Assembly: GCA_965248135.1 (NCBI GenBank) | Contig: CBDFIN010000011.1 | Location: 620,001-684,000 of the forward strand | Length of the DNA stretch: 64,000 nucleotides | Direction of reading: 5' to 3' | From: SZUA-100 sp965248135 | GTDB taxonomy: Bacteria; Pseudomonadota; Alphaproteobacteria; Rhizobiales; Rhizobiaceae | Notes under the pieces: generated by a model | What the model saw: only the letters and a program-made list of their open reading frames with translations | Told to the model about the DNA's origin: nothing | Databases searched by the model: none | Shown: positions 1 to 8,447 of the stretch, one piece after another | Numbering within the stretch: the stretch's first letter is position 1 | Layout: every line of letters starts with the position of its first letter | Made by a program: the position numbers and the translations under genes

Positions 1-325
1 GAAACCCAAGGGTCACCGACATCAAAGCGATAACTATTCCCGAAAACCCGATCATCGAGCCAACCGAAAGATCGAACTCTCCGGCAATCATTAACAAGCA
101 GGCGCCGACCGCGATGATAATAAACTGGGCCGAGACGACACTCCAGTTCAACACACCTTCAGCCGAGAACATGCCTGAATCGCGCGCCACCAATAGAAAG
201 AATACAAACACCAAGATGGTGCCGGCGATCGAACCCAGTTCGGGCCGGATCATCGCCTTGCGAAATCCGGATATCTCTTTAACTCGCTCATCTTTGTCGG
301 GTGTTGCCGTGATATTGTCGGACAT
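1..325 (-). CDS. Sugar ABC transporter permease (RbsC-like), 5' part only
   Basis: This is the first 108 codons of a minus-strand gene that runs off the left edge. The translated start has a soluble N-terminus of about 30 residues, one membrane helix (about 35-50), and then the stretch LMIAGEFDLSVGS, which is the signature of the RbsC/AraH/XylH type of sugar ABC permease (family knowledge). A good ribosome site (GGAGGAACAGGC) lies just before the ATG at 325. It follows the binding-protein gene in the same direction, with a hairpin between them, so the two probably form one importer whose ATPase lies to the left of the window. The substrate is inferred to be inositol or a related polyol from the iol genes next door. 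Confidence 0.85.
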   Translation of the reverse strand, partial: MSDNITATPDKDERVKEISGFRKAMIRPELGSIAGTILVFVFFLLVARDSGMFSAEGVLNWSVVSAQFIIIAVGACLLMIAGEFDLSVGSMIGFSGIVIALMSVTLGF

Positions 326-424
326 GCCTGTTCCTCCACCTGCCATCGTTTCAACCCGCACCAGCGCCGAACCGGGCATTGCCCCGCAGTGTTTCAGGCT
401 GGTCTGATCAAGATAGTCAGATAC

Positions 425-455
425 ATGACGCCCGGACGATTGGCCCGGGCGTCAT
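425..455 (-). promoter_or_regulatory. Intercistronic hairpin between binding protein and permease
   Basis: Positions 425-435 (ATGACGCCCGG) pair perfectly with 445-455 (CCGGGCGTCAT) around a 9-nt loop. On the minus-strand transcript no run of T follows, so it is more likely a stabilising or attenuating hairpin than a terminator. It lies just after the stop of the binding-protein gene, a common arrangement that lets the binding protein be made in excess over the permease. Confidence 0.6.
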
Positions 456-460
456 AATTG

Positions 461-1414
461 TTAGCGGTATTCGCCGGCGAATTCTTCGACCTTGGCCAAA
501 GCATCCTTGGTGATGAAGCCAGGTCCGGAATTGATGTTATTGCCGGGCAAGACGCCAAAACGTTTGTAATTGGCGATGATGATAACCGGAAGATAGGCCT
601 GCAGGAATGGCTGCTGGTCGATACCCCACTTGATTGTGCCATCCTTGATCGCTTTGACGATTTCCGTACCGAGATCGAACGTACCGAAGTAGATCTGACC
701 GGCCATGCCATTTTCCTTCAGCGCTTCAATGGTCGGGTCGGCAGATGTTGGCCCCAGCGTCAATATGGCATCGGTCTTCGGATTGGCCGAAAGATAGGCC
801 TTGACCTTGTTTTTGATTTCACCCGGATCCTGGCCGGAGTCAATCATAGAGCTGCCAAGTTCAACACCAAGACCATCAGCAAATCCTCGGCAGCGCTCAC
901 CGACTACCGGATTGGAGATCACGTGGTTGACGCACAAGAACGAACCGACGCCATCGCGCTTGGCCCGCTGACCGGCCGCAAGACCCGCATCATATTCGGG
1001 TTGACCGATATACATCAGCGCACCAACTTCGGCCGCCTGTTCAGGTGTTCCCGAGTTAATAATTATGACCGGTATGCCCTTTGCCACGGCTTTGCTGATC
1101 GGGCCACTCAACACATCCGGATCGGCCAGCGTGGTGATAATACCATCGGGATTGGAGGCCGATGCCTGTTCGATGATGCGGGCCATATCAGCGATATCAC
1201 CGGTGGCGGGATTGCGGTATTCAACATCCACGCCCATTTGCTTGCCAGCAAGCGTCAGACCGTTCTTGATGGTATTCCACCATGAATCTGAATCCGGAGC
1301 ATGGCTGACAAGAATGATTTTCTCGCCATCGGCCCACGCAGCATCCACGGCGGCTGCCAATGGCATCAACGCCACACTCGCAGCAACAACCAGTTTCCTA
1401 AGCAGTTGTTTCAT
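461..1414 (-). CDS. Periplasmic sugar-binding protein of ABC transporter (RbsB/MocB-like)
   Basis: 317 aa. It begins with a clear Sec signal peptide (basic MKQLLRK, hydrophobic core, AxA-type site near residue 28), followed by a type I periplasmic-binding fold of the ribose/inositol family: an N-terminal beta strand EKIILVSHAPDSDSWW, then a DGIITTLADPD segment and a TDAILTLGPTSADP segment in the second lobe. It should bind the sugar or polyol in the periplasm and pass it to the permease encoded just downstream. Its own promoter region (1415-1660) holds the palindrome at 1499-1516, about 85 bp before the start, so it is probably transcribed separately from the two enzyme genes upstream. Inositol is the most likely ligand from context; a rhizopine-like ligand is possible. 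Confidence 0.85.
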   Translation of the reverse strand: MKQLLRKLVVAASVALMPLAAAVDAAWADGEKIILVSHAPDSDSWWNTIKNGLTLAGKQMGVDVEYRNPATGDIADMARIIEQASASNPDGIITTLADPDVLSGPISKAVAKGIPVIIINSGTPEQAAEVGALMYIGQPEYDAGLAAGQRAKRDGVGSFLCVNHVISNPVVGERCRGFADGLGVELGSSMIDSGQDPGEIKNKVKAYLSANPKTDAILTLGPTSADPTIEALKENGMAGQIYFGTFDLGTEIVKAIKDGTIKWGIDQQPFLQAYLPVIIIANYKRFGVLPGNNINSGPGFITKDALAKVEEFAGEYR

Positions 1415-1498
1415 TTTCTATTCCTCCCAAGGTGTGCAAAAATACAGGCCAAATGGATACCATCTGGCAATGATCTAGGTAACCACAGATTATTGATC

Positions 1499-1516
1499 TT
1501 TGCAACCGGTTGCAAA
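1499..1516. promoter_or_regulatory. 18-bp palindromic operator, copy 1 (LacI type)
   Basis: TTTGCAACCGGTTGCAAA is a perfect 18-bp palindrome with a central CpG, as LacI-family operators usually have. The same 18 bases recur at 3731-3748. It lies about 85 bp upstream of the binding-protein start. It probably binds a repressor that ties transporter and catabolic genes into one regulon. The LacI-family gene at 33249-34271 is a candidate, but it is 30 kb away and has no copy of the site beside it. Confidence 0.75.
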
Positions 1517-1660
1517 CTAAACTTTGATCAATTGCCTCAGCATTTGATCGTAACTTGCCTGACGCCTGACCAGACACGGGCCAAATTTCTATTTGAAGAC
1601 AGGCTATTGGGCATCTGGCGTGATTCTGTTTCAAATTGTTATACTGTTGAGGACAGTGAT

Positions 1661-2569
1661 CTAAAACCCGAGAGAATTGAGATAGGTGCGGTTGGCAACA
1701 GCATCGGCAACCGGTCTGGTATTGCCTTGTGGATCGCAGTCCTGCTCAACGGTGCACCAGCCATCAAAACCGGCTTCGACAAGAACATTGCACACGGCGG
1801 GAAAGTCGACCTCACCGTCACCCAGATTGCAGAATATGCCTTCGGCGCAGGCCTCATAAAAACCGGTGCGGTTTTCAACCACCCTTTGCTTGATCAGCGG
1901 ATCCGTATCCTTAAAATGCATGTAGCTGATGCGAGCGATATGACGACGCATGAAGGCCACCGGATCATAGCCGGCATAGCAGTGATGGCCAGTATCGAAG
2001 CAGATCTTGAGAATATCTTCGTCGACCTCTTCCAGCAACCGCTCCAGTTCGGGTTCGAAATCGATAAACCCGGCCGCATGGGCATGCATGCCTACGGTCA
2101 GGCCATATTCCTGGCTAGCCATTTTGGCAACGGTCTGGATACGATCACGAAAGCTGTTCCACTCGGCCGTATCCATCTGTTCGGCCTCGTCTGCCCGCCC
2201 GGCAGTTGGTGCACGACGTGGCGAAATTGCATCGATCAACACCAGTTGCTCTGCACCATGGGCTTTGAGCGCCTTGCAGGTGCGCACCGCCCCATCAATC
2301 ACGTCGTCCCATTGGTCCGGGTCATGGAAGGGGCGGAAAACCACCCCGCCGATCAATGTGAGCTGACGTTCTGCCAGTGCCTCGCCAAGCACCTCAGGCT
2401 CTTCCGGCATATAGCCGACCGGGCCGAGTTCGATGCCGCGATAGCCTGCTTCCACACATTCATCCAGCACCCTTGTCCAGGGCGGGTTACGCGGGTTATC
2501 AGCAAATTCAACACCCCACGAACAGGGGGCATTTCCAATTTCAATTGCCACGGTTTCTTGCCTCTTCAC
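1661..2569 (-). CDS. iolE: Sugar phosphate isomerase/epimerase family, IolE/MocC-like inosose dehydratase
   Basis: 302 aa, the usual length for a TIM-barrel isomerase of the xylose-isomerase-like family. The N-terminus IGNAPCSWGVEF resembles IolE (2-keto-myo-inositol dehydratase) and MocC. Metal-ligand candidates are visible: the Glu of YRGIELG, the Asp and His of CFDTGHH, the His of YMHFKD and the Glu of CTVEQD. In the inositol pathway IolE removes water from 2-keto-myo-inositol to give the dione that IolD opens. It lies 14 bp after the dehydrogenase gene in the same direction, so the two form an operon, with iolD divergent. The exact sugar isomer cannot be read from sequence. Confidence 0.75.
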   Translation of the reverse strand: MKRQETVAIEIGNAPCSWGVEFADNPRNPPWTRVLDECVEAGYRGIELGPVGYMPEEPEVLGEALAERQLTLIGGVVFRPFHDPDQWDDVIDGAVRTCKALKAHGAEQLVLIDAISPRRAPTAGRADEAEQMDTAEWNSFRDRIQTVAKMASQEYGLTVGMHAHAAGFIDFEPELERLLEEVDEDILKICFDTGHHCYAGYDPVAFMRRHIARISYMHFKDTDPLIKQRVVENRTGFYEACAEGIFCNLGDGEVDFPAVCNVLVEAGFDGWCTVEQDCDPQGNTRPVADAVANRTYLNSLGF

Positions 2570-2583
2570 ACAATCCCGAACTG

Positions 2584-3705
2584 CTAAACCTCGTCCACCC
2601 GCACCCAGCGCCGCTCTGCGTGGGATCGCATTGCCGCCTCGACCACCTGGCTTACCGCCAGGCCGTCGCGGAAAGTCGGGAAAACCGGTTCTGCTGTTTC
2701 TATCGCTTGCAGAAAGTCCCGCGCTTCGATGATAATCTGGTCCTGATAGCCGGTGCCATGGCCCGGCCCGAGGCAGAAATTAACGTAGTCAGGATGTTCC
2801 GGTCCGGTTAGAATTTGGCGGAACCCGGATCGTTCTGGCGACTGTGAAGCATCATAAAGCCACAGCGAATTCTGGTCTTCCTGGCTAAAACGCAGAGCAC
2901 CCTTTGTACCGGTAATCTCGTAGATATAGCCCATTTTGCGACCGTGGGCGACGCGTGAGAACATCAACTGCCCGCTGGCACCGTTGTCAAACCGGCATAG
3001 CAACTGGCCAAAATCATCATTATCAACGGCACTGGTGAGGCCACGATCACCCTCTTTTGGCCGCTTCGCAACGACCGTGCGCACATCGGCAACCAGTTCG
3101 TCAATACCACTCACCAGGGTTAGCGCCGCATTGATCATGTGTGGCGCCAGATCGCCCATGGTGCCATTGGCCCGGCCGCTTGCCCGCCAGTTGGCCGGCA
3201 GCGATGGGTCGGCGTAAAAATCTTCGGTATGTTCACCGCGAAAAGTGGTCACATCGCCGATCTCGCCGGCAGCGATGATTTGGCGCGCCAGTTGCGAGGC
3301 CGGCGTGCGGATATAGTTGAAGCCGGTCATATTGGCGATGCCGGCATCCTCAACCAGTTTGACCATGGTACGCGCGTCGGTGACATTTTCCGCCAGCGGT
3401 TTTTCGCACAATAACGGTTTGCCGCAGGTTGCTGCCATTTTGGCGATCGGCAGATGGGTTTCAGGCGGTGTTGCAATTATCACGGCCTCGACTTTTTCAT
3501 CACCAACCAGCGCCCGCCAGTCGTCGGTTGAGCGATTGAAGCCTAATTCGGCTGCCTTGGCGGCAGCGCCCTTCTGGGTGGTTGTGCAAATCATCTCACA
3601 GACCGGGCGAAGCCGGGTGTTGAACACCGCACCCACCGCCTTAAGGGCAACCGCATGAGCCTTGCCCATATAGCCCGCACCGACAATGCCGATCCCAATT
3701 TTCAT
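2584..3705 (-). CDS. Gfo/Idh/MocA-family NAD-dependent dehydrogenase (IolG/IolX/MocA-like)
   Basis: 373 aa from the ATG at 3705, preceded by AAAAAGGCACC; an in-frame start 25 codons further upstream would run into the operator and is unlikely. The N-terminus IGIVGAGYMGKAHA is a Rossmann nucleotide-binding loop, and LLCEKPLAEN carries the family's EKP motif (catalytic Lys). GDLAPHMI supplies the conserved His/Asp region of the C-terminal domain. In context it should oxidise myo-, scyllo- or chiro-inositol to an inosose. At 373 aa it is longer than typical IolG (about 330-340), so it may be a stereoisomer-specific paralogue. The promoter region shared with iolD holds a palindromic operator 26 bp before this start. 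Confidence 0.8.
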   Translation of the reverse strand: MKIGIGIVGAGYMGKAHAVALKAVGAVFNTRLRPVCEMICTTTQKGAAAKAAELGFNRSTDDWRALVGDEKVEAVIIATPPETHLPIAKMAATCGKPLLCEKPLAENVTDARTMVKLVEDAGIANMTGFNYIRTPASQLARQIIAAGEIGDVTTFRGEHTEDFYADPSLPANWRASGRANGTMGDLAPHMINAALTLVSGIDELVADVRTVVAKRPKEGDRGLTSAVDNDDFGQLLCRFDNGASGQLMFSRVAHGRKMGYIYEITGTKGALRFSQEDQNSLWLYDASQSPERSGFRQILTGPEHPDYVNFCLGPGHGTGYQDQIIIEARDFLQAIETAEPVFPTFRDGLAVSQVVEAAMRSHAERRWVRVDEV

Positions 3706-3730
3706 AATTGGTGCCTTTTTAAAAGAATTT

Positions 3731-3748
3731 TTTGCAACCGGTTGCAAA
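3731..3748. promoter_or_regulatory. 18-bp palindromic operator, copy 2 (LacI type)
   Basis: An exact second copy of TTTGCAACCGGTTGCAAA, in the intergenic space between the divergent dehydrogenase (start 3705) and iolD (start 3839). From here one repressor could control both transcription units. It shares all 18 bases with 1499-1516, while the flanks do not match, so selection on a binding site is more likely than a recent duplication. Confidence 0.8.
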
Positions 3749-3778
3749 TTATCTAAGCCCGAATTAGGCTTCAAGGTC

Positions 3779-3794
3779 AAGAGTAATTACTCTT
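3779..3794. promoter_or_regulatory. 16-bp perfect palindrome in iolD leader
   Basis: AAGAGTAATTACTCTT is a perfect 16-bp palindrome about 45 bp before the iolD ATG. It differs in sequence from the neighbouring 18-bp operator, so it could be the site of a second regulator or a small RNA-level hairpin. No other copy was found in the window. Confidence 0.4.
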
Positions 3795-3838
3795 TGCGGC
3801 GCATCTGTGCGCCAATTTGAATGAAAAGGTGCATAACC

Positions 3839-5725
3839 ATGTCGACGGCTGACAAAACAATTGAATTAACCATGGCCCAGGCATTGGTTCGTCATCTGGC
3901 CGCACAATATATTGAAATCGATGGCCACCGCCAGCGTCTGTGCGCCGGTGGCTTTGCTATTTTTGGCCATGGCAATGTCACTTGTCTGGGTGAAGCATTG
4001 TACCAGCAGCGACAGGAATTACCTCTCTACCGTGGCCAGAACGAACAATCTATGGCAATGGCGGCAATCGGTTATGCCAAGCAAAAACTGCGTCGCCGGT
4101 TTATGTTCGCCACCAGTTCCGCTGGCCCGGGCACCACCAATTTGCTGACCGCCGCTGGCACCGCCCACACTAACCGGTTGCCACTTTTGTTGCTGTGCGG
4201 TGACACTTTCCTTACCCGGCTACCCGATCCGGTGTTGCAGCAGGTCGAGCATTTCAACAATCCCTCCATCTCGGTCAATGATGCGTTTAAATCCGTAAGC
4301 CGCTATTGGGATCGCATTACCCATCCGGCGCAAATTATCCAGTCATTGCCCGCAGCCATAAACATGATGCTCGACCCGGCGAACTGCGGCCCCGCCTTCC
4401 TCGGCCTGCCACAGGATGTTCAGGGCTGGTCATATGATTATCCGGCAGCATTTTTTGACGAAAAGACCCACATCATCCCTCGCCAGATGCCGGACGAGCG
4501 AGAGCTTGAGGCTGCCGTCAAAGTTCTTGGCTCGGCCAAAAAGCCGCTGATCATCGCCGGCGGTGGCGTACAATACTCCCTGGCAACCGGTACATTGGCA
4601 GCATTTGCCGAACACCATGATGTACCGGTTGTCGAAACCATCGCCGGAAGGGCCAATCTAGCCCACGGTGATCGGCAAAATTGCGGCCCAATTGGCGTTA
4701 CCGGCTCCAACAGTGCCAACAATCTGGCGGCAAAGGCCGATGTGATCTTTGCGGTTGGCACCAGGCTGCAGGATTTCACCACCGGTTCGTGGACCGCATT
4801 TGACGGTGATGCCCGACTGGTCTGTCTTAACGTTGCCCGCCATGATGCCAACAAGCACTCGGCACTGGCGCTTGTGGGTGATGCAAAACTTGGCCTTGAG
4901 GCGCTTTCCGGAAGGCTTGGCGACTATCACGCGCCCCAGAAATGGAACGATCTGGCTCGCGAAGAGACCCTCAACTGGGACCGTTACGTCGACAATAATA
5001 TCAGTCCGGTGGATGACCATGGCAAGAACCGGCCAATGTCCTATGCCCAGGTGGTCGGGACAATAAACCAATTGTGTCAACCAGAGGACCGCATCGTTGC
5101 TGCTGCCGGTGGTTTGCCAGCCGAAGTCTGCGCCAACTGGCGCACCAAATCCGTCGGCTCGGTCGATGTCGAATTCGGCTTTTCCTGCATGGGATACGAA
5201 ATTTCCGGCGCCTGGGGAGCGCGCATTGGCCAAAGCGAGGATGAGCCGCAGCACAACACCATCGTGTTCATTGGCGATGGCTCTTACATGATGCTCAATT
5301 CTGATGTCTATTCCTCGGTTCTCACTGACAAAAAGCTGATTATCCTGGTCTGCGACAATGGCGGCTTTGCGGTCATCAACAAATTGCAGAACAATACCGG
5401 CAATGCCTCGTTCAACAATTTGATTGCCGATTGCAATATCGCCGTCGAACCCTTTGCGGTCGATTTTACTGCCCACGCGGCCTCAATGGGCGCACTGGCG
5501 GAAACCGTACATTCGATTGAACAGTTAAAACGAGCCTTTGGTCGCGCCCAGAATGCCAATAAAACCTATGTCATTACCATGCAGGTTGATGCTCACGAGG
5601 GCTGGACCGACGAGGGACACACGTGGTGGGAAGTAGGAACGCCCGAGGTTTCTGAACAAGCCGACGTCCACCGGGCACATGAGGAACAGGAAAAAGGCCG
5701 CAGCCGCCAGAGGTCGGGCATATGA
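3839..5725 (+). CDS. iolD: IolD, 3D-(3,5/4)-trihydroxycyclohexane-1,2-dione hydrolase
   Basis: 628 aa from the ATG at 3839, chosen because AAAAGG lies 7 nt upstream; an in-frame ATG at 3821 is possible. It is a full-length thiamine-diphosphate enzyme. The catalytic-Glu region YRGQNEQSMA is at about residues 64-73, the central dome domain around residues 220-350, and the ThDP/Mg motif GDGSYMMLNSD ... CDNGG at about 479-508. IolD hydrolyses the cyclic dione to 5-deoxy-glucuronate, opening the inositol ring. It is the first gene of the plus-strand iolD-C-B-J operon and overlaps iolC by ATGA. Identification is firm from length, motifs and neighbours. Confidence 0.95.
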   Translation: MSTADKTIELTMAQALVRHLAAQYIEIDGHRQRLCAGGFAIFGHGNVTCLGEALYQQRQELPLYRGQNEQSMAMAAIGYAKQKLRRRFMFATSSAGPGTTNLLTAAGTAHTNRLPLLLLCGDTFLTRLPDPVLQQVEHFNNPSISVNDAFKSVSRYWDRITHPAQIIQSLPAAINMMLDPANCGPAFLGLPQDVQGWSYDYPAAFFDEKTHIIPRQMPDERELEAAVKVLGSAKKPLIIAGGGVQYSLATGTLAAFAEHHDVPVVETIAGRANLAHGDRQNCGPIGVTGSNSANNLAAKADVIFAVGTRLQDFTTGSWTAFDGDARLVCLNVARHDANKHSALALVGDAKLGLEALSGRLGDYHAPQKWNDLAREETLNWDRYVDNNISPVDDHGKNRPMSYAQVVGTINQLCQPEDRIVAAAGGLPAEVCANWRTKSVGSVDVEFGFSCMGYEISGAWGARIGQSEDEPQHNTIVFIGDGSYMMLNSDVYSSVLTDKKLIILVCDNGGFAVINKLQNNTGNASFNNLIADCNIAVEPFAVDFTAHAASMGALAETVHSIEQLKRAFGRAQNANKTYVITMQVDAHEGWTDEGHTWWEVGTPEVSEQADVHRAHEEQEKGRSRQRSGI

Positions 5726-6702
5726 GCGAACGCCCTGGAATGATAAAGCAGAACCGGTTTTTGATCATTGGCCGGGCGGGTATGGATATTTATGCCGATC
5801 CACCGGGCACAAAGACCGAAGAGGCCAACCAGTTTTTAGCCTGTCTAGGCGGCTCGTCCGCCAATATTGCGGTGGCCATAACCAAACTCGGCGGCATGGC
5901 TTCCTTACTGACTTCGGTTGCAGATGACGCTGTCGGGCGATTTTGCCTCAATGAACTTGACAAATATGGTGTTGATCGCAGCCATGTTAAGAGCGTTGGT
6001 GGTGAGGCCCGCAATTCGCTGGCGGTGATCGAAAGCCGGGTGGAAGATCATCAATCGGTAATCTACCGCAACAATGCGGCTGATTTTCAGATGTCTAAAG
6101 AGGATGTTCGGGCGGCAGACTATGGCGCCTATGGTGCGCTTGTCACAACCGGCACGGTTTTGGCCGCCGAGCCCTCTCGTTCCGCCTGTTTTGATGCTTT
6201 TGAACTGGCGGCCAATGCCGGCCTGCCGATTATTTTCGATATCGACTACAGGCCCTATTCCTGGCAGTCGGACGAGGAGGCGGCGGCGATATACACCAGA
6301 GCTGGTAAATACTGCGACATTGTAATCGGCAATGACGACGAATTCGCCATTATGGCTGGCAGCCGTGAAAAGGGGCTGGAACTGGCCGAGCATCTCGCCC
6401 GAACATCGGCTGCCGTCGTTGTCTACAAGATGGGAGAACGGGGATCCATTACATTTACACCGCAGCGCATTGAAACGGGCATTTTTTCCGTTACGGCGCT
6501 AAAGCCGACCGGAGCCGGCGATTCGTTCCTTGGCGCTTTTGTTTCGGCAATGGCGGACGGGCTTGAGGTCGACCAGTGTGTGATCCGCGGTTCGGCGGCA
6601 GCAGCAATGGTCGTTTCCAAGGTTGGCTGCGCGCCCGCCATGCCGTCGGCAAGCGAGATCGATCAATTTATCGCCGTGCATAATGGTCTTTCAGTCGCCT
6701 GA
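5722..6702 (+). CDS. iolC: IolC, 5-dehydro-2-deoxygluconokinase (PfkB family)
   Basis: 326 aa. Signature 1 of the ribokinase/PfkB family (GGSSANIAVAITKLGG, residues about 37-52) and signature 2 (PTGAGDSFLGAF, about 262-273, with the catalytic Asp) are both intact. The enzyme phosphorylates 5-keto-2-deoxygluconate, the IolB product. The ATG at 5722 overlaps the iolD stop as ATGA, which points to translational coupling; a later ATG at 5740 also exists. The next gene, iolB, follows after 14 bp. Confidence 0.93.
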   Translation: MSERPGMIKQNRFLIIGRAGMDIYADPPGTKTEEANQFLACLGGSSANIAVAITKLGGMASLLTSVADDAVGRFCLNELDKYGVDRSHVKSVGGEARNSLAVIESRVEDHQSVIYRNNAADFQMSKEDVRAADYGAYGALVTTGTVLAAEPSRSACFDAFELAANAGLPIIFDIDYRPYSWQSDEEAAAIYTRAGKYCDIVIGNDDEFAIMAGSREKGLELAEHLARTSAAVVVYKMGERGSITFTPQRIETGIFSVTALKPTGAGDSFLGAFVSAMADGLEVDQCVIRGSAAAAMVVSKVGCAPAMPSASEIDQFIAVHNGLSVA

Positions 6703-6716
6703 GGGAAGGAATTGAT

Positions 6717-7559
6717 ATGCATACCCCGCCTTTTGACAACCACAACCGGCCAATTGTTGATGCCGATGACCGGCAGGTGCCGCTAAACTATTTCAACATC
6801 GTCAAGCTGCAAATGGATGAAGCGTTTCACTATGCTGTGCCGGGATACGAGACCTGCATTGTACCGGCGACGGGCACAATTGATATCGAAGTCGAAGGGG
6901 CTAAATTTGCCGCAATCGGCAATCGTGGCAGTGATGTGTGGGATGGCGAGCCGGAAGGTGTATATGTTCCGTCCGGTGCTTCGGCCACTTTGGTGTGTAC
7001 TTCGCCAAGGGCGGAAATATTTGTCGCCGGCGCCAGATATGATCAAACCCTTGAGCCATTCGCTATCACAAAAGATGAAATCGACCTGGTTCAGTACGGC
7101 TCCGACGACACCAAGACCCACCGCAAGATCAAACATATCCTCGGCCAGAAACAGCATGACCAGGTGGGTCGGCTATTGGTCTCCGAATTGTATACCGTCG
7201 GCCAGGGCGGCTGGTCGGGCTTTCCGCCACACAAACACGACACCGACCGGCTGCCTGACGAAAGCCACCATGACGAGACCTATAATTTCCGCTTCCGCCC
7301 GGCCAGGGGTTTCGGTATGCAGCTGGTGCAGCGCCACGATGGCCAGCCCGGCGATGCCTATCATATCGTCGATGGCTCGACCATCAGGCTTGAAAAGGGC
7401 TATCACCCCTGTGTCGTCGCACCGGGTTATGAAATGTACTATTTCACCATTCTTGGTGGCGAGTCGCAGCGCCCGCTGGTGCAGTATTTTCAGCCCGATC
7501 ACGCCTGGCAGATCGAAACCATTCCGGGCATCAAAGATATGATCGCCAAATTCAAATGA
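6717..7559 (+). CDS. iolB: IolB, 5-deoxy-glucuronate isomerase
   Basis: 280 aa, the usual IolB length, made of two cupin-like halves. The metal-site region reads GWSGFPPHKHDTD ... ESHHDETYNFRF (about residues 163-193), with closely spaced His and Glu residues as expected for the family. It isomerises 5-deoxy-glucuronate to 5-keto-2-deoxygluconate between IolD and IolC. AAGGAA sits 6-7 nt before the ATG. The stop overlaps the start of the aldolase gene (ATGA), so the four genes are one unit. Confidence 0.93.
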   Translation: MHTPPFDNHNRPIVDADDRQVPLNYFNIVKLQMDEAFHYAVPGYETCIVPATGTIDIEVEGAKFAAIGNRGSDVWDGEPEGVYVPSGASATLVCTSPRAEIFVAGARYDQTLEPFAITKDEIDLVQYGSDDTKTHRKIKHILGQKQHDQVGRLLVSELYTVGQGGWSGFPPHKHDTDRLPDESHHDETYNFRFRPARGFGMQLVQRHDGQPGDAYHIVDGSTIRLEKGYHPCVVAPGYEMYYFTILGGESQRPLVQYFQPDHAWQIETIPGIKDMIAKFK

Positions 7560-8404
7560 CCGCCGCATCTCTCGATGATGTACTTTTGCCAGCAAAGGAA
7601 AATGGCTATGCCATTGCCGGCTTGGTGGTGCTGGGCTGGGAGGACGCCCGCGCCTATGTGGAAGCGGCTGAAGAAACCGCTATTCCGATTATCCTGCAGG
7701 CCGGGCCGGCGTGCCGAAAGCACACTCCCATCGCGATCCTTGCCAAGATGTTCCGCCATCTGGCCGAGCAGGCTTCGGTGCCGGTGGTTTGTCACCTCGA
7801 TCACGGCTACACAATTGATGAATGCCGTGAGGCGATTGACCTTGGCTTCACCTCGGTAATGTTCGACGGCTCCAGATTACCGATCAGCGAAAATATCGAA
7901 ATCACCGCCCGCATTGTCGAGCTGGCGCGGACCGCCGATGTTTCTGTCGAAGGGGAAGTCGGGTTCGTCGGCTACGCCGATGGGGCGGTTTCAGCCGCCA
8001 CTGCACCGGATGAGGCGGCGCGCTTTGACCGGGAGACGGGAGCAGATGCGCTTGCCGTATCAGTCGGCAATGTTCATTTGCAAACAAAAAAAACAGCCGG
8101 CATCGATGAACAGGCGCTTGCGGCGATTGAGGCGGTGACCCATTTGCCGTTGGTGCTGCATGGCGGCAGCGGTATTCCGACTGATAGGCGAAAGAAACTT
8201 GCCGCCGAAAGCCGTGTCTGCAAGTTTAATATCGGCACCGAACTGCGCATGGCTTTTGGCCAGGCGTTGCGTAAATCGATCAGCGAACAGGCGGAGATAT
8301 TTGATAGAAATGCGCTACTTTCACCCACAATAGAGCCGGTAAAACTGGCAACCGTGAAGGTGATAAGCGATCTTTATCGGCCACAGGAGACAGCGGCAGG
8401 ATAA
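7556..8404 (+). CDS. iolJ: Class II aldolase, probable IolJ (5-dehydro-2-deoxyphosphogluconate aldolase)
   Basis: 282 aa. It has the class II (zinc) fructose-bisphosphate aldolase motifs: HLDHGY near residue 80 (catalytic Asp and Zn His), VEGEVGFVG near 130, SVGNVH near 171, LHGGSG near 201 and FNIGTELR near 224. In the iol setting it splits 5-keto-2-deoxygluconate 6-phosphate into dihydroxyacetone phosphate and malonate semialdehyde. The latter is the substrate of the MmsA/IolA enzyme, here encoded 43 kb away at 51267. It is the last gene of the operon and meets the minus-strand ligase gene tail to tail with a 43-bp gap that shows no clear terminator. Confidence 0.88.
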   Translation: MTAASLDDVLLPAKENGYAIAGLVVLGWEDARAYVEAAEETAIPIILQAGPACRKHTPIAILAKMFRHLAEQASVPVVCHLDHGYTIDECREAIDLGFTSVMFDGSRLPISENIEITARIVELARTADVSVEGEVGFVGYADGAVSAATAPDEAARFDRETGADALAVSVGNVHLQTKKTAGIDEQALAAIEAVTHLPLVLHGGSGIPTDRRKKLAAESRVCKFNIGTELRMAFGQALRKSISEQAEIFDRNALLSPTIEPVKLATVKVISDLYRPQETAAG

Positions 8405-8447
8405 ATTCGATCAAGCGGCGCTGTAGCAGCTGGCCCAGTTCGACCGC

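Noticed and set aside
1301..2587. 428-codon plus-strand frame over the binding-protein promoter and iolE-like gene
   Set aside because: It is antisense to a gene with clear motifs and crosses the promoter with the palindrome.
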